Assembly (NCBI GenBank): GCA_002716585.1
Contig: PBBL01000017.1
Location: 1-38,050 of the forward strand
From: Myxococcales bacterium
Lineage (GTDB): Bacteria > Myxococcota_A > Bradymonadia > Bradymonadales > GCA-2716585
Reading direction: 5' to 3'
DNA: 38,050 bases
In this document: positions 27,787 through 35,600 of the stretch, one piece after another
Numbering within the stretch: the stretch's first letter is position 1
Layout: each line of letters starts with the position of its first letter
Notes under the pieces: model-generated
Seen by the model: only the letters and a program-made list of their open reading frames with translations
Database searches by the model: none
Told to the model about the DNA's origin: nothing
Position numbers and translations under genes: made by a program

Positions 27787-28805
27787 GGCTTCTTGTCGAA
27801 CATGGTCTCGATGTAGGCCCGCTTGCGCAGCGTGTCGATCCAGCTGGTGAGGCTCTTGTTCAGCTCGGCCTCGTAGAGGACGTTGCGGAGCTGATCGAGC
27901 TGCTGCTGGACCTTGTCGTCGAGCTGAAACTCGATTTGGCGGACCAGGAAGATGCTGTACCCGCTGCGGCCGTAGATCGGCGCGGTGAACTCGCCCTCCT
28001 TCGTCGCGAAGACCGCCTCCTCAAACGCCGGAGGGAGCGCGCCGGGCTGGAACGGGTCGGGCAGGATCCCGCCGTTCTCCGCCGTGCTCCCCATGCTCAC
28101 CTCGCGCGCGACGTCGCCGAAGTCCTCGCCGCTCTGGAGCCGCTGGTAGGTGTCCTTGACGAGCTGCTCGCCGCGCTTCGCGAGATCGGGGTCGTCCTCG
28201 GGGGTGCGGATCAGGATCTGGCTGAGGCGGACCGTCTTGACCCGCTTGGGCTCCTGCCCGAACCGATCGGCGTAGGCCTTGCTCAGCTCGTCGTCGGTGA
28301 TCTTGATGCGCGAGCCGAGCTTGATCTGGATGACCCGGAACTTGAGCAGGTTGTCGTGGACGAAGCGGCGGTAGTCCTGCCAGCTCACCCCCTTGGACTT
28401 GAGCGCGTCGCGGAACTGCTCGACCTTGAGCTGCTGCCGCGACGCGATGCTCCCGATCCAGCGGGTGACGTCGTCGTCGGAGATCTCCAGCTGAAGCTCG
28501 CGGGCCTGCTGCAAGAGGAGGCGGGTGTTGATCATGTCGTCGAGCACGTCGCCGTAGATCGTGCGCGCGAACTCCGGGTTGTTCAGCTCGTCGGGGTCGC
28601 GGTTGAGGCTCAGCACGTAGGGCCCGGCGGCGCGCCGCAGGTCGTGGAGGGTGATGATGTCGCCGTTGATCTTGGCGACGATCCGGTCGATCACCTCGGC
28701 GCGCGGCGCCTGCGCGGCAGGGGTCACGGTCAGCGCGGCCAGCGCCACGATCAGCGCGGTCAGCAGCCGCGTCGCCACGGCGGTGGGGTGATGGGAAGGC
28801 GTCAT
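27783..28805 (-). CDS. SurA-like periplasmic chaperone/peptidyl-prolyl isomerase
   Basis: 340 residues. A signal peptide (VATRLLTALIVALAALTVTPAAQA) is followed by a SurA N-terminal domain (AEVIDRIVAKINGDIITLHD, then MINTRLLLQQARELQLEIS) and a single parvulin domain (VRLSQILIRTPEDDP ... GEDFGDVAREVSMGSTAENGG ... PPAFEEAVFATKEGEFTAP). E. coli SurA has two parvulin domains; this one has one. It would assist folding of outer-membrane proteins. The ATG at 28805 was chosen because it starts directly before the signal peptide; its ribosome site is weak. The order surA-pdxA with 4-nt overlap supports the assignment. Confidence 0.85.
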   Translation of the reverse strand: MTPSHHPTAVATRLLTALIVALAALTVTPAAQAPRAEVIDRIVAKINGDIITLHDLRRAAGPYVLSLNRDPDELNNPEFARTIYGDVLDDMINTRLLLQQARELQLEISDDDVTRWIGSIASRQQLKVEQFRDALKSKGVSWQDYRRFVHDNLLKFRVIQIKLGSRIKITDDELSKAYADRFGQEPKRVKTVRLSQILIRTPEDDPDLAKRGEQLVKDTYQRLQSGEDFGDVAREVSMGSTAENGGILPDPFQPGALPPAFEEAVFATKEGEFTAPIYGRSGYSIFLVRQIEFQLDDKVQQQLDQLRNVLYEAELNKSLTSWIDTLRKRAYIETMFDKKP

Positions 28806-28898
28806 GGCGTCATTCCAGAGTCGGGTCACCTGGCCGCGAGTTCGGTCAGGACGGCGCGCGTTGCGCCAGGGGGCCACGTCAGGCCTCCTGCGGCGCGG

Positions 28899-28907
28899 AG
28901 TCTATCA
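28899..28907 (-). promoter_or_regulatory. Possible extended -10 promoter for the surA-like/pdxA pair
   Basis: TGATAGACT on the minus strand (TG plus TAGACT at 28899-28904), in the 176-nt gap before the SurA-like gene. No strong -35 accompanies it. A GGCGC/GCGCC hairpin lies in the leader between it and the gene. Confidence 0.35.
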
Positions 28908-28981
28908 CGTAACAGCGGGGCGAAGACAAGCTATTCTCGCGTCGCCCTTGGAGCTGTGCGTTCGTGGTGGTTAAGGGGGCC

Positions 28982-30106
28982 TCAGGGGTCCTCGTCGTCG
29001 GTCGCCTCGTCGGGGGAGGGGGTGGGGTCGCGCGGGGTCTCGTCGCTGTGGTCGTGGGCCTTGGGCTGCTCGGGGTCGGGCTCGGGGTCGGGGATGGACT
29101 TGAGTAGCTCCTCGTCGACGGTGATCTTGGCGTCGGCGCGGGCGGTGGCGATGAGGTCTTTTTCGGCGAGGGCGCGTTTTTCGCGGTAGAGGCGCTGGGC
29201 GATGCTGCGGCGGGCGTCCTCGAAGGTGCGGACGTAGGCCTGCTTGCGACCGGTGAGCATGAGCAGGTGCCAGTGGCCGTCCGGGGTCTGGATGGGCGCG
29301 CTCATCTGGCTGACCTTCTCCAGGGCGAAGGCGGCCTCGCTGAGGACGGGGGTGACGGTGCCGCCGTCCTCCGGGCGCGGGAAGAACCCCATGTCGCCGC
29401 CCTGGTTGGCGGTGGGGCCGTCGATGGAGCGCTTGCGGGCCATGGCGCCGAAGGTGCGCCGCTTGTGGGTGGGGTCCTCGGCGAACCCGGCCTCCAGCTC
29501 CTTGATGGTCGCGTCCATCTCGTCGCGGGTGGGGAGGACGATCTGGCTGACGCGGACCTGCTCGGGGCGGACGTAGTCGCTCTTGTGGCCGTCGTACCAG
29601 GCGCGGATCGCCTCCTCGGAGACGTCGCGCAGCGCGACGCGCTCGTCCAGCTCATCGGCGCGCATCTTGCGGACCATCGCCTGCTTGAGGTTGAGGAGGA
29701 CGTCGGGGTGCTTGTCGTATCCGAGCTTGCGGGCGTGGTCGGCGAGGATCTCGAACTGGATCATGTTGTCGAGGAACTCGCGCTTGCGGGGGACGGTGTT
29801 GTAGCGGGCGCGCACGAAGGGGGGTTGGTCGTTGAGGCGCTGCTCGAACTCGCCGAGGGTGATGGGGTCGCCGTTGACGAGCGCGATGACCTGCCGCTGC
29901 TGCTCGGGGGAGAGCCGGGAGTTGGCGCTCTGGGAGCGGAGCGAGGCCTTCTCGTTGGCCTTGTCGCGGAGCGCCTGGATGTCCTGGGGCTTGAGCTCGT
30001 TGTTGCGGCGCGTGGGCGCCTCGCAGGCGCTCAGCGTCGCCAGCGCGGCGATCAGGAGCGCGGCGGTGGGGGCGAGGGGGCGTCGGTGGGTGTCGTGGGT
30101 GGTCAT
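28982..30106 (-). CDS. Parvulin-type (PpiC/SurA-like) lipoprotein
   Basis: 374 residues from the ATG at 30106. It has a lipoprotein signal (LAPTAALLIAALATLSAC, LSAC lipobox), a SurA-N-like helical segment (QRQVIALVNGDPITLGEFEQ ... FLDNMIQFEILADHARKLGY), a parvulin domain (EQVRVSQIVLPTRDEMD ... TFGAMARKRSIDGPTANQGG ... TPVLSEAAFALEKVSQMSAP) and an acidic, Pro/Asp-rich tail. It is likely anchored in the envelope and helps fold secreted proteins. The start codon overlaps the stop of the FHA gene by 4 nt, so a cytoplasmic signalling protein and an envelope foldase are translated together. It is a distant paralogue of the next gene downstream. Confidence 0.87.
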   Translation of the reverse strand: MTTHDTHRRPLAPTAALLIAALATLSACEAPTRRNNELKPQDIQALRDKANEKASLRSQSANSRLSPEQQRQVIALVNGDPITLGEFEQRLNDQPPFVRARYNTVPRKREFLDNMIQFEILADHARKLGYDKHPDVLLNLKQAMVRKMRADELDERVALRDVSEEAIRAWYDGHKSDYVRPEQVRVSQIVLPTRDEMDATIKELEAGFAEDPTHKRRTFGAMARKRSIDGPTANQGGDMGFFPRPEDGGTVTPVLSEAAFALEKVSQMSAPIQTPDGHWHLLMLTGRKQAYVRTFEDARRSIAQRLYREKRALAEKDLIATARADAKITVDEELLKSIPDPEPDPEQPKAHDHSDETPRDPTPSPDEATDDEDP

Positions 30107-31737
30107 CCGTTGTGCTCGACCCGAAAGAGCTGTTGTCCGAGGAAGATGAAGTCGGTGTCGTGGAGCTGGGTCTTCTCCCAGATCTTGATCCATGTGCCGT
30201 TGCTGGAGTTGAGGTCCACGAGGCAGTAGCGGTCGTCCTCGCGGAGGTAGATCTGGGCGTGGCGGCCGGACATGAACTTGTCACGGGGGAAGATGATCTC
30301 GCCCTTCTCGCGGCCAAGGACGACGCCAGACTCGGGGATGCAGTAGACGTTCTGGACGACACCGCCAATGCCGACCTGGAGGAGCTTGTATTGTCCACCG
30401 GGGGGTGGGGAGCCCATGTAGCGGGTGCCGTCGGAGGCGCGGGCCTTGGGGGTGATGGTCTGCTCGAACTTCTCGAAGCGGAGCACCTGACGCCCCATGA
30501 GGAAGAGGTCGCCCGCCGACAGCTCGACCTCGTCGCGGATCTTCACGAAGGTGCCGTTGAGCGAGTAGAGGTCTTCGATGAACAGGTCGCCGTGCTCGAT
30601 GGTGAGGCTGGCGTGTTTGGGTGAGAGGAAGGCGTCGGTGGGGAAGCGGGTGTCGCCCGAGCGACCGATGACGGTCTTGGAGTAGTTGAGCGGGATCTCG
30701 ACCCCGTCGCTGCCGTCCTCGTTGATGGAGACGAGCTTGACGTCCCACTGGGCCGGGACCCGCGCCCGCTCGGAGCTGGACTCGGCGATCGCGGGTGTCG
30801 GCTCGGGCAGGGCCGGGCTCATGGGGTAGCCGCAGGTGCCGCAGAAGTGGTTGTCGGGGGCGTTGTTGTGGCCACAGGAGGGGCACTTGACGAGGTGCTC
30901 ATCCGCGGGCTCGGCGGCGTCCTGGATGTTGTTCCCGCAGTTGATGCAGTAGTACATGCCGGGCGGGTTGGGGTAGTCGCAGGAGGGGCAGGGGATCTTG
31001 CTGACCTCAGCGGTCGGGGGCTCGGCGCCCTGTCCGGGGAGGGGCGCGGGCTGCGCCTGCTGCTGGGAGCCGACGCGCTGGGTGCCCGCGCCGGGGATGT
31101 TGTTGCGGCTCTCGTTGCCCTCGGCGAAGTCGCCGCCTGCGAACATCCCCTCATCGACCGACTGGTTGAGGGCGCCGACGAGGGCGTCGGAGAACGCCTC
31201 ATCGGCGTCGAAGTTCCCGGTGGGGATGTTCGCGTCGATGCCGGGGAGGTTGTCGTTGGTGAGGGTCCTCGGGTTCTCGGGGAGGGGCGCGGAGGGGGGC
31301 GGCGGCGAGGGGTCGTTGGAGGTGTCGAGGGCGGCCTGAAGGAGCTTGGCGAGCCCTTGCGGCCCCTTCTTGGTGGCCGAGCTGCGGCCAGGCAGGCCGC
31401 TGGTGTTGCGCGAGGAGTCACGGGAGGGGCCGACGCTGGAGGTGATGCCAGGCAGGCGCAGCGAGGGGCGCTGGAGGCCAGCGGAGGAGCGACTGGAGGG
31501 GCCGGACTCGGGCATGTCGCCCAGCTCGAACAGATCGCCCTCGACGAGATCCAGCTCCTCCAGGTCGGAGGCGCTGGATTTGATGCTCCCGTCCAGATCA
31601 ATGGAGACCGACTCAAGCTCCTCGACGTCCAGCGCGAGGGTGGCGTCCATGGTGGAGCCTTGAAGCTCCGCGCCGCACAGCTCGCAGTTGGGGGCCTCGT
31701 CGGGGTTCTGGTGGCTGCATCGAGGGCAGGTGATCAT
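30103..31737 (-). CDS. Triple zinc-ribbon, double FHA-domain protein
   Basis: 544 residues. Three Cys4 ribbons are complete: Cys4/7/18/21, Cys250/253/264/267 and Cys285/288/299/302. Between the first and second lies a 220-residue low-complexity, Ser/Pro-rich stretch with one short conserved-looking helix (NFDADEAFSDALVGAL, about 175-190). The C-terminus has two FHA domains: FHA1 with VIGRS (356-360), SPKHA (372-376) and LNGT (393-396); FHA2 with VLGRE (473-477), SGRHA (490-494) and SSNGT (511-515). FHA domains bind phosphothreonine peptides, so a Ser/Thr kinase pathway is implied, but no kinase is in the window. No membrane helix or signal peptide. It heads the unit with the parvulin lipoprotein. 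Confidence 0.92.
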   Translation of the reverse strand: MITCPRCSHQNPDEAPNCELCGAELQGSTMDATLALDVEELESVSIDLDGSIKSSASDLEELDLVEGDLFELGDMPESGPSSRSSAGLQRPSLRLPGITSSVGPSRDSSRNTSGLPGRSSATKKGPQGLAKLLQAALDTSNDPSPPPPSAPLPENPRTLTNDNLPGIDANIPTGNFDADEAFSDALVGALNQSVDEGMFAGGDFAEGNESRNNIPGAGTQRVGSQQQAQPAPLPGQGAEPPTAEVSKIPCPSCDYPNPPGMYYCINCGNNIQDAAEPADEHLVKCPSCGHNNAPDNHFCGTCGYPMSPALPEPTPAIAESSSERARVPAQWDVKLVSINEDGSDGVEIPLNYSKTVIGRSGDTRFPTDAFLSPKHASLTIEHGDLFIEDLYSLNGTFVKIRDEVELSAGDLFLMGRQVLRFEKFEQTITPKARASDGTRYMGSPPPGGQYKLLQVGIGGVVQNVYCIPESGVVLGREKGEIIFPRDKFMSGRHAQIYLREDDRYCLVDLNSSNGTWIKIWEKTQLHDTDFIFLGQQLFRVEHNG

Positions 31738-31808
31738 GGGCTCGCCTTGGGTGGTTGGACTCTGTCGCGTCGAACACTGACGCGGGGAGTATAACCCAAG
31801 TCGAGCGT

Positions 31809-31837
31809 GTGGCGCGACAGAAAACCCGTCGCGCCAC
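31809..31837. other. Hairpin between the subtilase and FHA genes
   Basis: A perfect 10-bp stem (31809-31818 with 31828-31837) and 9-nt loop, 29 nt after the subtilase stop. It has no T-run beyond the stem on the minus strand, so it is only a weak terminator candidate. Further on, AGTATA (31788-31793; TATACT on the minus strand) is a good -10 for the FHA gene, without a clear -35. Confidence 0.5.
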
Positions 31838-31865
31838 TCGCCCTCCGTGGTCGGATGGTGGGGGG

Positions 31866-33740
31866 TCAGCTGCGCTTGAGGCTGAGCGCGGCGAGGCCGA
31901 CACAGATGAGGCCGTTGACGAGGAGCCAGGCCTGGTCGAGCGTCCCCACGCCGGGGATGAGCTGCACGTCGGAGGTCTGGAGGAAGGCCTCGCCGAGCAG
32001 GAAGGCGCCGAAGCCGATGGCGAGGCCGGTGCCGAGGCTGCGCAGGTGAACGTTGCCGAGGCCGACGGTGAGGACACCGAACGGGATCAGGGCGGAGGCG
32101 AGCAGGGCGTTCTGGTGGAGCCCGGGGCCGAAGATGGCCGAGTCGAGCTGCGCGAGCGGGGCGCTGAGGGCGCTCAGCGCGAACTCGGCGCTCTCGGGGA
32201 CGAGGCCGCCGAGGAGCATCGGGAGGAAGAAGAGGCCGCTGGAGGCGGCGACGAGGCCGACGGCGAGGGGCAGCCGGGAGATCTCCTCGGTCTTGCCGAG
32301 GGGGTCACGGCGGCGAACGCCGAGCAGGAGGATGAGGCCGAGCAGGAGGGCGGAGCCGAAGCGACCGACGCCGGTGCAGCCCGCGGTGGGGTTGACGGCG
32401 GCCTGGGCGTCGAGGAGCCCGGCGCCGAAGCGCTCGCGCCACTCGCTGCTGCCGTCCTTGCCCTCGTCGTTGGCGGTCTGGGTGAGGATCGCCTCGACCT
32501 GATCGGGGTGGTTGGTGCCGAGTCCGATGACGAGGGCGGCGACGCCCGCGACGTGCGGCGCGGCCATGGAGGTGCCCATGAAGAGGGAGAAGTCATGGGA
32601 GGTGGGGTCGCCGGTCTTGATGGTCTGCTGGAGGACGCCGTCGGGGCGGCCGTCGCCGTTCTGGTCCTCGCGGGTGTTGCCGCCGGGGGCGGCGATGTCC
32701 ACGAAGGAGCCCCACTGGCTGTAGAAGGTGGTCTTGCGGTCGTACTGGGTGGCGGCGACGGCGATGACGTGCTTGTAGGCGGCCGGGTAGGACTTCATGC
32801 GGCGGCCGCTGTTGCCAGCGGCGGCGACGATCGTGACGCCCTTGCTGTGGGCGTAGCGCACGGCGGCGGCCATGACGAAGCTCGGCAGCGGCCCGCCGAG
32901 GCTCATGTTGATCACCTTGGCGCCGTTGTCGGCGGCGAAGCGGATCGAGTCGGCGATGTCACCGACCGAGCCGTAGCCCTGGGCGTTGAGGACGCGCAGC
33001 GGCATGATCCGCGACTTGTAGGCGACGCCCGCGACGCCGTAGGCGTTGTTCGTGGTCTGGGCGATCGTCCCGGCGACGTGGGTGCCGTGGCCGTGCTCGT
33101 CGTAGGGCTTGTCGTCGTCGGAGACGAAGTCGTAGCCCGAGGCGAAGTCGTTGCCCTTGAGATCGGGGGCCATCTTGAAGCGGCCGTCGTTGCTGTCCGC
33201 GAAGGCGACGCCGGTGTCGATGACCGCGACCACGACGTCCTTGCCCGCGGCGGTCGCCCAGGCCTGCTTCATGTTGATCTGGTCGAAGTGCCACTGGTAC
33301 TGGTAGAGCGGGTCGTTGGGGAACCCGGCGGGCTCGGCGTCGCTCACGGTGACGGCGCCGTCGTTGGCGGCGCCCGGCGGGCGGATGAGGCTGAGCTGGT
33401 TGTTGACCTCGGCGGCCTCGACCCCGTCCACGTCGCGGAGGACCTTCAGGGCGCGCTCGACGCGGTTCGCCGCGATCCAGCCGATGTAGAGGTTGGCGTC
33501 GTCGGCGTGGACGCTGTTCAGCTCAAGGTTCAGGCCCGCGAGCCGCCCGATCGCCTTCGCCTCGGCGTCGGAGAGGCTGTCGGCGACATCCACGACGAGC
33601 TGGATCTGATCGCCGCGGGTGACCGGGATCGCCTCGTCGGCCTGCGCCTGGCCGGGGAGCATCGCGCCCGACGTCAGCAGCGCCGCCATCAAGGCCATGC
33701 TCGCCGTCAGGCGGCGGGAGTGCTTGGGAGACTCGATCAT
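31866..33740 (-). CDS. Secreted S8 subtilase with polytopic membrane C-terminus
   Basis: 624 residues. Signal peptide (about 10-34, ending QAQA-D), an N-terminal prodomain-like region (about 40-120), then a subtilisin domain with Asp175 (AVIDTG), His218 (HGHGTHVAG), oxyanion Asn310 (AAAGNSG) and Ser391 (GTSMAAPHVAG). After the protease come Cys455, a hydrophobic helix (461-475) and RRR (476-478), which is the Cys/helix/Arg layout of MYXO-CTERM sorting signals. Instead of ending, the protein continues with about four more hydrophobic segments to residue 624 (KRS). The protease therefore faces the periplasm on a multi-helix anchor. GGAGG supports the ATG. It lies between the cNMP protein and the FHA gene, each about 128 nt away. 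Confidence 0.9.
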   Translation of the reverse strand: MIESPKHSRRLTASMALMAALLTSGAMLPGQAQADEAIPVTRGDQIQLVVDVADSLSDAEAKAIGRLAGLNLELNSVHADDANLYIGWIAANRVERALKVLRDVDGVEAAEVNNQLSLIRPPGAANDGAVTVSDAEPAGFPNDPLYQYQWHFDQINMKQAWATAAGKDVVVAVIDTGVAFADSNDGRFKMAPDLKGNDFASGYDFVSDDDKPYDEHGHGTHVAGTIAQTTNNAYGVAGVAYKSRIMPLRVLNAQGYGSVGDIADSIRFAADNGAKVINMSLGGPLPSFVMAAAVRYAHSKGVTIVAAAGNSGRRMKSYPAAYKHVIAVAATQYDRKTTFYSQWGSFVDIAAPGGNTREDQNGDGRPDGVLQQTIKTGDPTSHDFSLFMGTSMAAPHVAGVAALVIGLGTNHPDQVEAILTQTANDEGKDGSSEWRERFGAGLLDAQAAVNPTAGCTGVGRFGSALLLGLILLLGVRRRDPLGKTEEISRLPLAVGLVAASSGLFFLPMLLGGLVPESAEFALSALSAPLAQLDSAIFGPGLHQNALLASALIPFGVLTVGLGNVHLRSLGTGLAIGFGAFLLGEAFLQTSDVQLIPGVGTLDQAWLLVNGLICVGLAALSLKRS

Positions 33741-33867
33741 CTGTGTTCCTCCGAAGGGTAGGGGCGCCGCGCCAGGGTCACCCTCGGACGCGAGTGGGTG
33801 ACGGCGGCGTTTCCCTGAGACAACAGGGGCGCCCAGGCGATTGTTCCATCGAGTGTGTCCGCGGGCG

Positions 33868-35145
33868 TCACTCTCCGAGGAGGCGGGACGCGGCGGACTC
33901 GCGCAGGCGGTCGAGGACCGCCGGGTAGCGCGTCGTCAGCTGGTAGAAGTGGGTCCGGTTGACGAACAGCACCCGGGCGGTGCCGTCGGTGACGACCGTC
34001 GCCACGGCGGCGCTGTCGGTGACGACGCTGATCTCGCCGACCACGTCCCCCGACCCCATCGTCTTGATGGTCATCCCGATCTCCTCGCCGGCGCTCTGCT
34101 TGTTGATGTCCACGTGCCCGTCCACGATCAGGAAGAGGCCGGGGCTGAACTCGCCCTGCTCGATCAGGACGGTGTCGTCCGCGAGGCGGAGCGGCTCCAT
34201 GTAGTCCAGCAGCTCGCGGCGCTCCTCCTGGGGGACCGGAGAGAACATCGGGCAGGTCGTCAACACGTGCTCGGTGCGGCAGGCCGTGTTGAAGCGCGCC
34301 GACGCCTTCATGAACTGGGTGTCCCGGCGGAGCGCCTGGAGCGCCTTGTTGCTCAGCGCCAGGACCTCGGCGGTGCCCTGCGTGCGCGCGGCGACCGTGG
34401 CCAGCGCCGGGGTCGCCGCCAGCAGGCTCCGGTGGCCGATGAGCGCGCCGGGGCCGAGCTTCCCGGAGCGGTCGTCGCTCAGCGTGACCTTCAGCTCCCC
34501 CATCAGCAGCCACAGCGTCTCCTCGATCGGCTCGCCCGGCGCGCAGATCACCGTGTCCGGCGCCATGGTGCGCAGCTCGATCTGGTCGAGGACGGTGCGG
34601 AGGGTCGCCGAGTCGAGCAGGCTGAGCAGCGGCACCGGGGGGACGGCGTCGGCGTTGGAGGCCAGCCCCTCCTTCTGGGTGGACATCTCGTGGACCTTCG
34701 CGATCAGGTCGTCCAAAGACAGGTCGGGCTCCGTGCCCGACAGATCGAGGGTCGCGCCGTTGACCAGCCGGGTCTGGTCCAGGGGGTCGCGCAGCGTCGC
34801 CTCCGGGTCGATGAAGGGCGACCCCTGCGCGTAGATGGAGGCGATGTGGTCCAGCTGGCTCCCCGCGTTCTCCCGATCGAGGTTGACCAGCACCCGCGCC
34901 ACGGCGAGCGCCAGCAGCGGCTGCCCGGCGTTGGTGAAGTGCCGCACCAGCAGCTCGAAGATCGCGACCGCCTCGTCGCGGCGATCGAGGCCGAGGAGGA
35001 TCTCGGCGGCGTAGCGGCGCAGCAGGAAGTCCCCCTCGGTCCGGGGCATGTTGGTGATCAGCAGCCGGAGAGCCCGGCCCGGGTTGCCTCCTTTGATGCA
35101 GCTGTGCAGCACGGTCAGGAGTTGACGCAAGGGCGTGGTCGCCAT
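33868..35145 (-). CDS. Protein with helical repeat region and two cNMP-binding-like domains
   Basis: 425 residues. The N-terminus (about 5-100) is helical and TPR-like (GNPGRALRLLITNMP, RRDEAVAIFELLVRHF). A first, degenerate cyclic-nucleotide fold spans about 185-280 and a second, better one about 305-420 (LIEQGEFSPGLFLIVDGHVD, then GDVVGEISVVTDSAAVATV). In CRP the phosphate-binding cassette is GE-x-A/S plus an Arg before A-T-V. Here GEIS is kept but the Arg position reads Ala/Val, so ordinary cAMP binding is doubtful. There is no DNA-binding domain. The frame is open to 35226; the ATG at 35145 has AGGA upstream. Role unknown; possibly a sensor or scaffold. Confidence 0.85.
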   Translation of the reverse strand: MATTPLRQLLTVLHSCIKGGNPGRALRLLITNMPRTEGDFLLRRYAAEILLGLDRRDEAVAIFELLVRHFTNAGQPLLALAVARVLVNLDRENAGSQLDHIASIYAQGSPFIDPEATLRDPLDQTRLVNGATLDLSGTEPDLSLDDLIAKVHEMSTQKEGLASNADAVPPVPLLSLLDSATLRTVLDQIELRTMAPDTVICAPGEPIEETLWLLMGELKVTLSDDRSGKLGPGALIGHRSLLAATPALATVAARTQGTAEVLALSNKALQALRRDTQFMKASARFNTACRTEHVLTTCPMFSPVPQEERRELLDYMEPLRLADDTVLIEQGEFSPGLFLIVDGHVDINKQSAGEEIGMTIKTMGSGDVVGEISVVTDSAAVATVVTDGTARVLFVNRTHFYQLTTRYPAVLDRLRESAASRLLGE

Positions 35146-35225
35146 CGGCAGTCCTATCTTGGGGAGCGCTCGGCGTCGCCGAAGCTCACGGCGTGGGGTC
35201 ATTCGCACAGGCCAAAGCCGACACA

Positions 35226-35254
35226 ACTATCGCACTCGCGCCTGAAAACATCAA
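35226..35254 (-). promoter_or_regulatory. Candidate promoter of the cNMP-domain gene
   Basis: On the minus strand: TTGATG (35249-35254), 17-nt spacer, GATAGT (35226-35231); start near 35219, leaving a leader of about 74 nt. Confidence 0.5.
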
Positions 35255-35373
35255 CCACCGCCGTGGTGCCACACTCTGGCGCCGCGTCAAGTGCGGGAGG
35301 GATGGTTCCCGGCCCGTCGCCCGTTGTCCTGTCAGGCAGAGCGCAGGCGCGCGCGTCAGAGCGGCGTCCTTGA

Positions 35374-35435
35374 GTTGACATCCAGCCGTCACCCGTTACG
35401 TTGACACCGGGTCCAAACGGCCTCTATAGTTGACA
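35374..35435 (+). repeat. Three direct GTTGACA heptamers
   Basis: GTTGACA at 35374-35380, 35400-35406 and 35429-35435, all on the plus strand, 26 and 29 bp apart. The middle one is the -35 of the promoter below; the third begins inside its -10 and covers the start region. They could be a direct-repeat operator, or extra -35 elements arising by chance. Confidence 0.65.
35401..35430 (+). promoter_or_regulatory. Strong sigma-70 promoter of the zinc-ribbon/disordered-protein gene
   Basis: TTGACA (35401-35406), 18-nt spacer, TATAGT (35425-35430). Start near 35437, giving a leader of about 164 nt before the GTG at 35601. The best promoter match in the window. Confidence 0.8.
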
Positions 35436-35565
35436 CGTAGGAGACGACCCCACAGCGCAGCTTCTTGGATGGTGTGGTGAGGGCCTCCTGCGCTGCTCAA
35501 CGTCCGGTGGGGGTGAGGGGCGAGGAGCCCGTCACAGCCTGGCCCGAGCGCTGATGGACGCCGGG

Positions 35566-35594
35566 TCGGTCAGGACCGAATCTTCGGACCGAGG
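35566..35594 (+). promoter_or_regulatory. Alternative pairing at the ribosome site of the 35601 gene
   Basis: TCGGTC (35566-35571) can pair either with the ACCGA at 35575-35579 (5 bp, 4-nt loop) or with GACCGA at 35587-35592 (6 bp). The second choice ties up the start of the GAGG ribosome site (35591-35594). Two exclusive folds beside a start codon suggest translational control, but the elements are short. Confidence 0.35.
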
Positions 35595-35600
35595 TGTCGT

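Larger units (their letters stand above)
35146..35600. other. 455-nt divergent intergenic region
   Basis: No gene recognised. It holds promoters for both flanking genes, three GTTGACA heptamers and a possible RNA switch next to the plus-strand start codon, listed separately. The part between 35255 and 35370 shows nothing else I can name. Confidence 0.6.

Noticed and set aside
31755..33761. 668-codon plus-strand open frame opposite the subtilase
   Set aside because: Glu/Gly/Ala/Val-rich shadow; the subtilase triad on the minus strand is intact.
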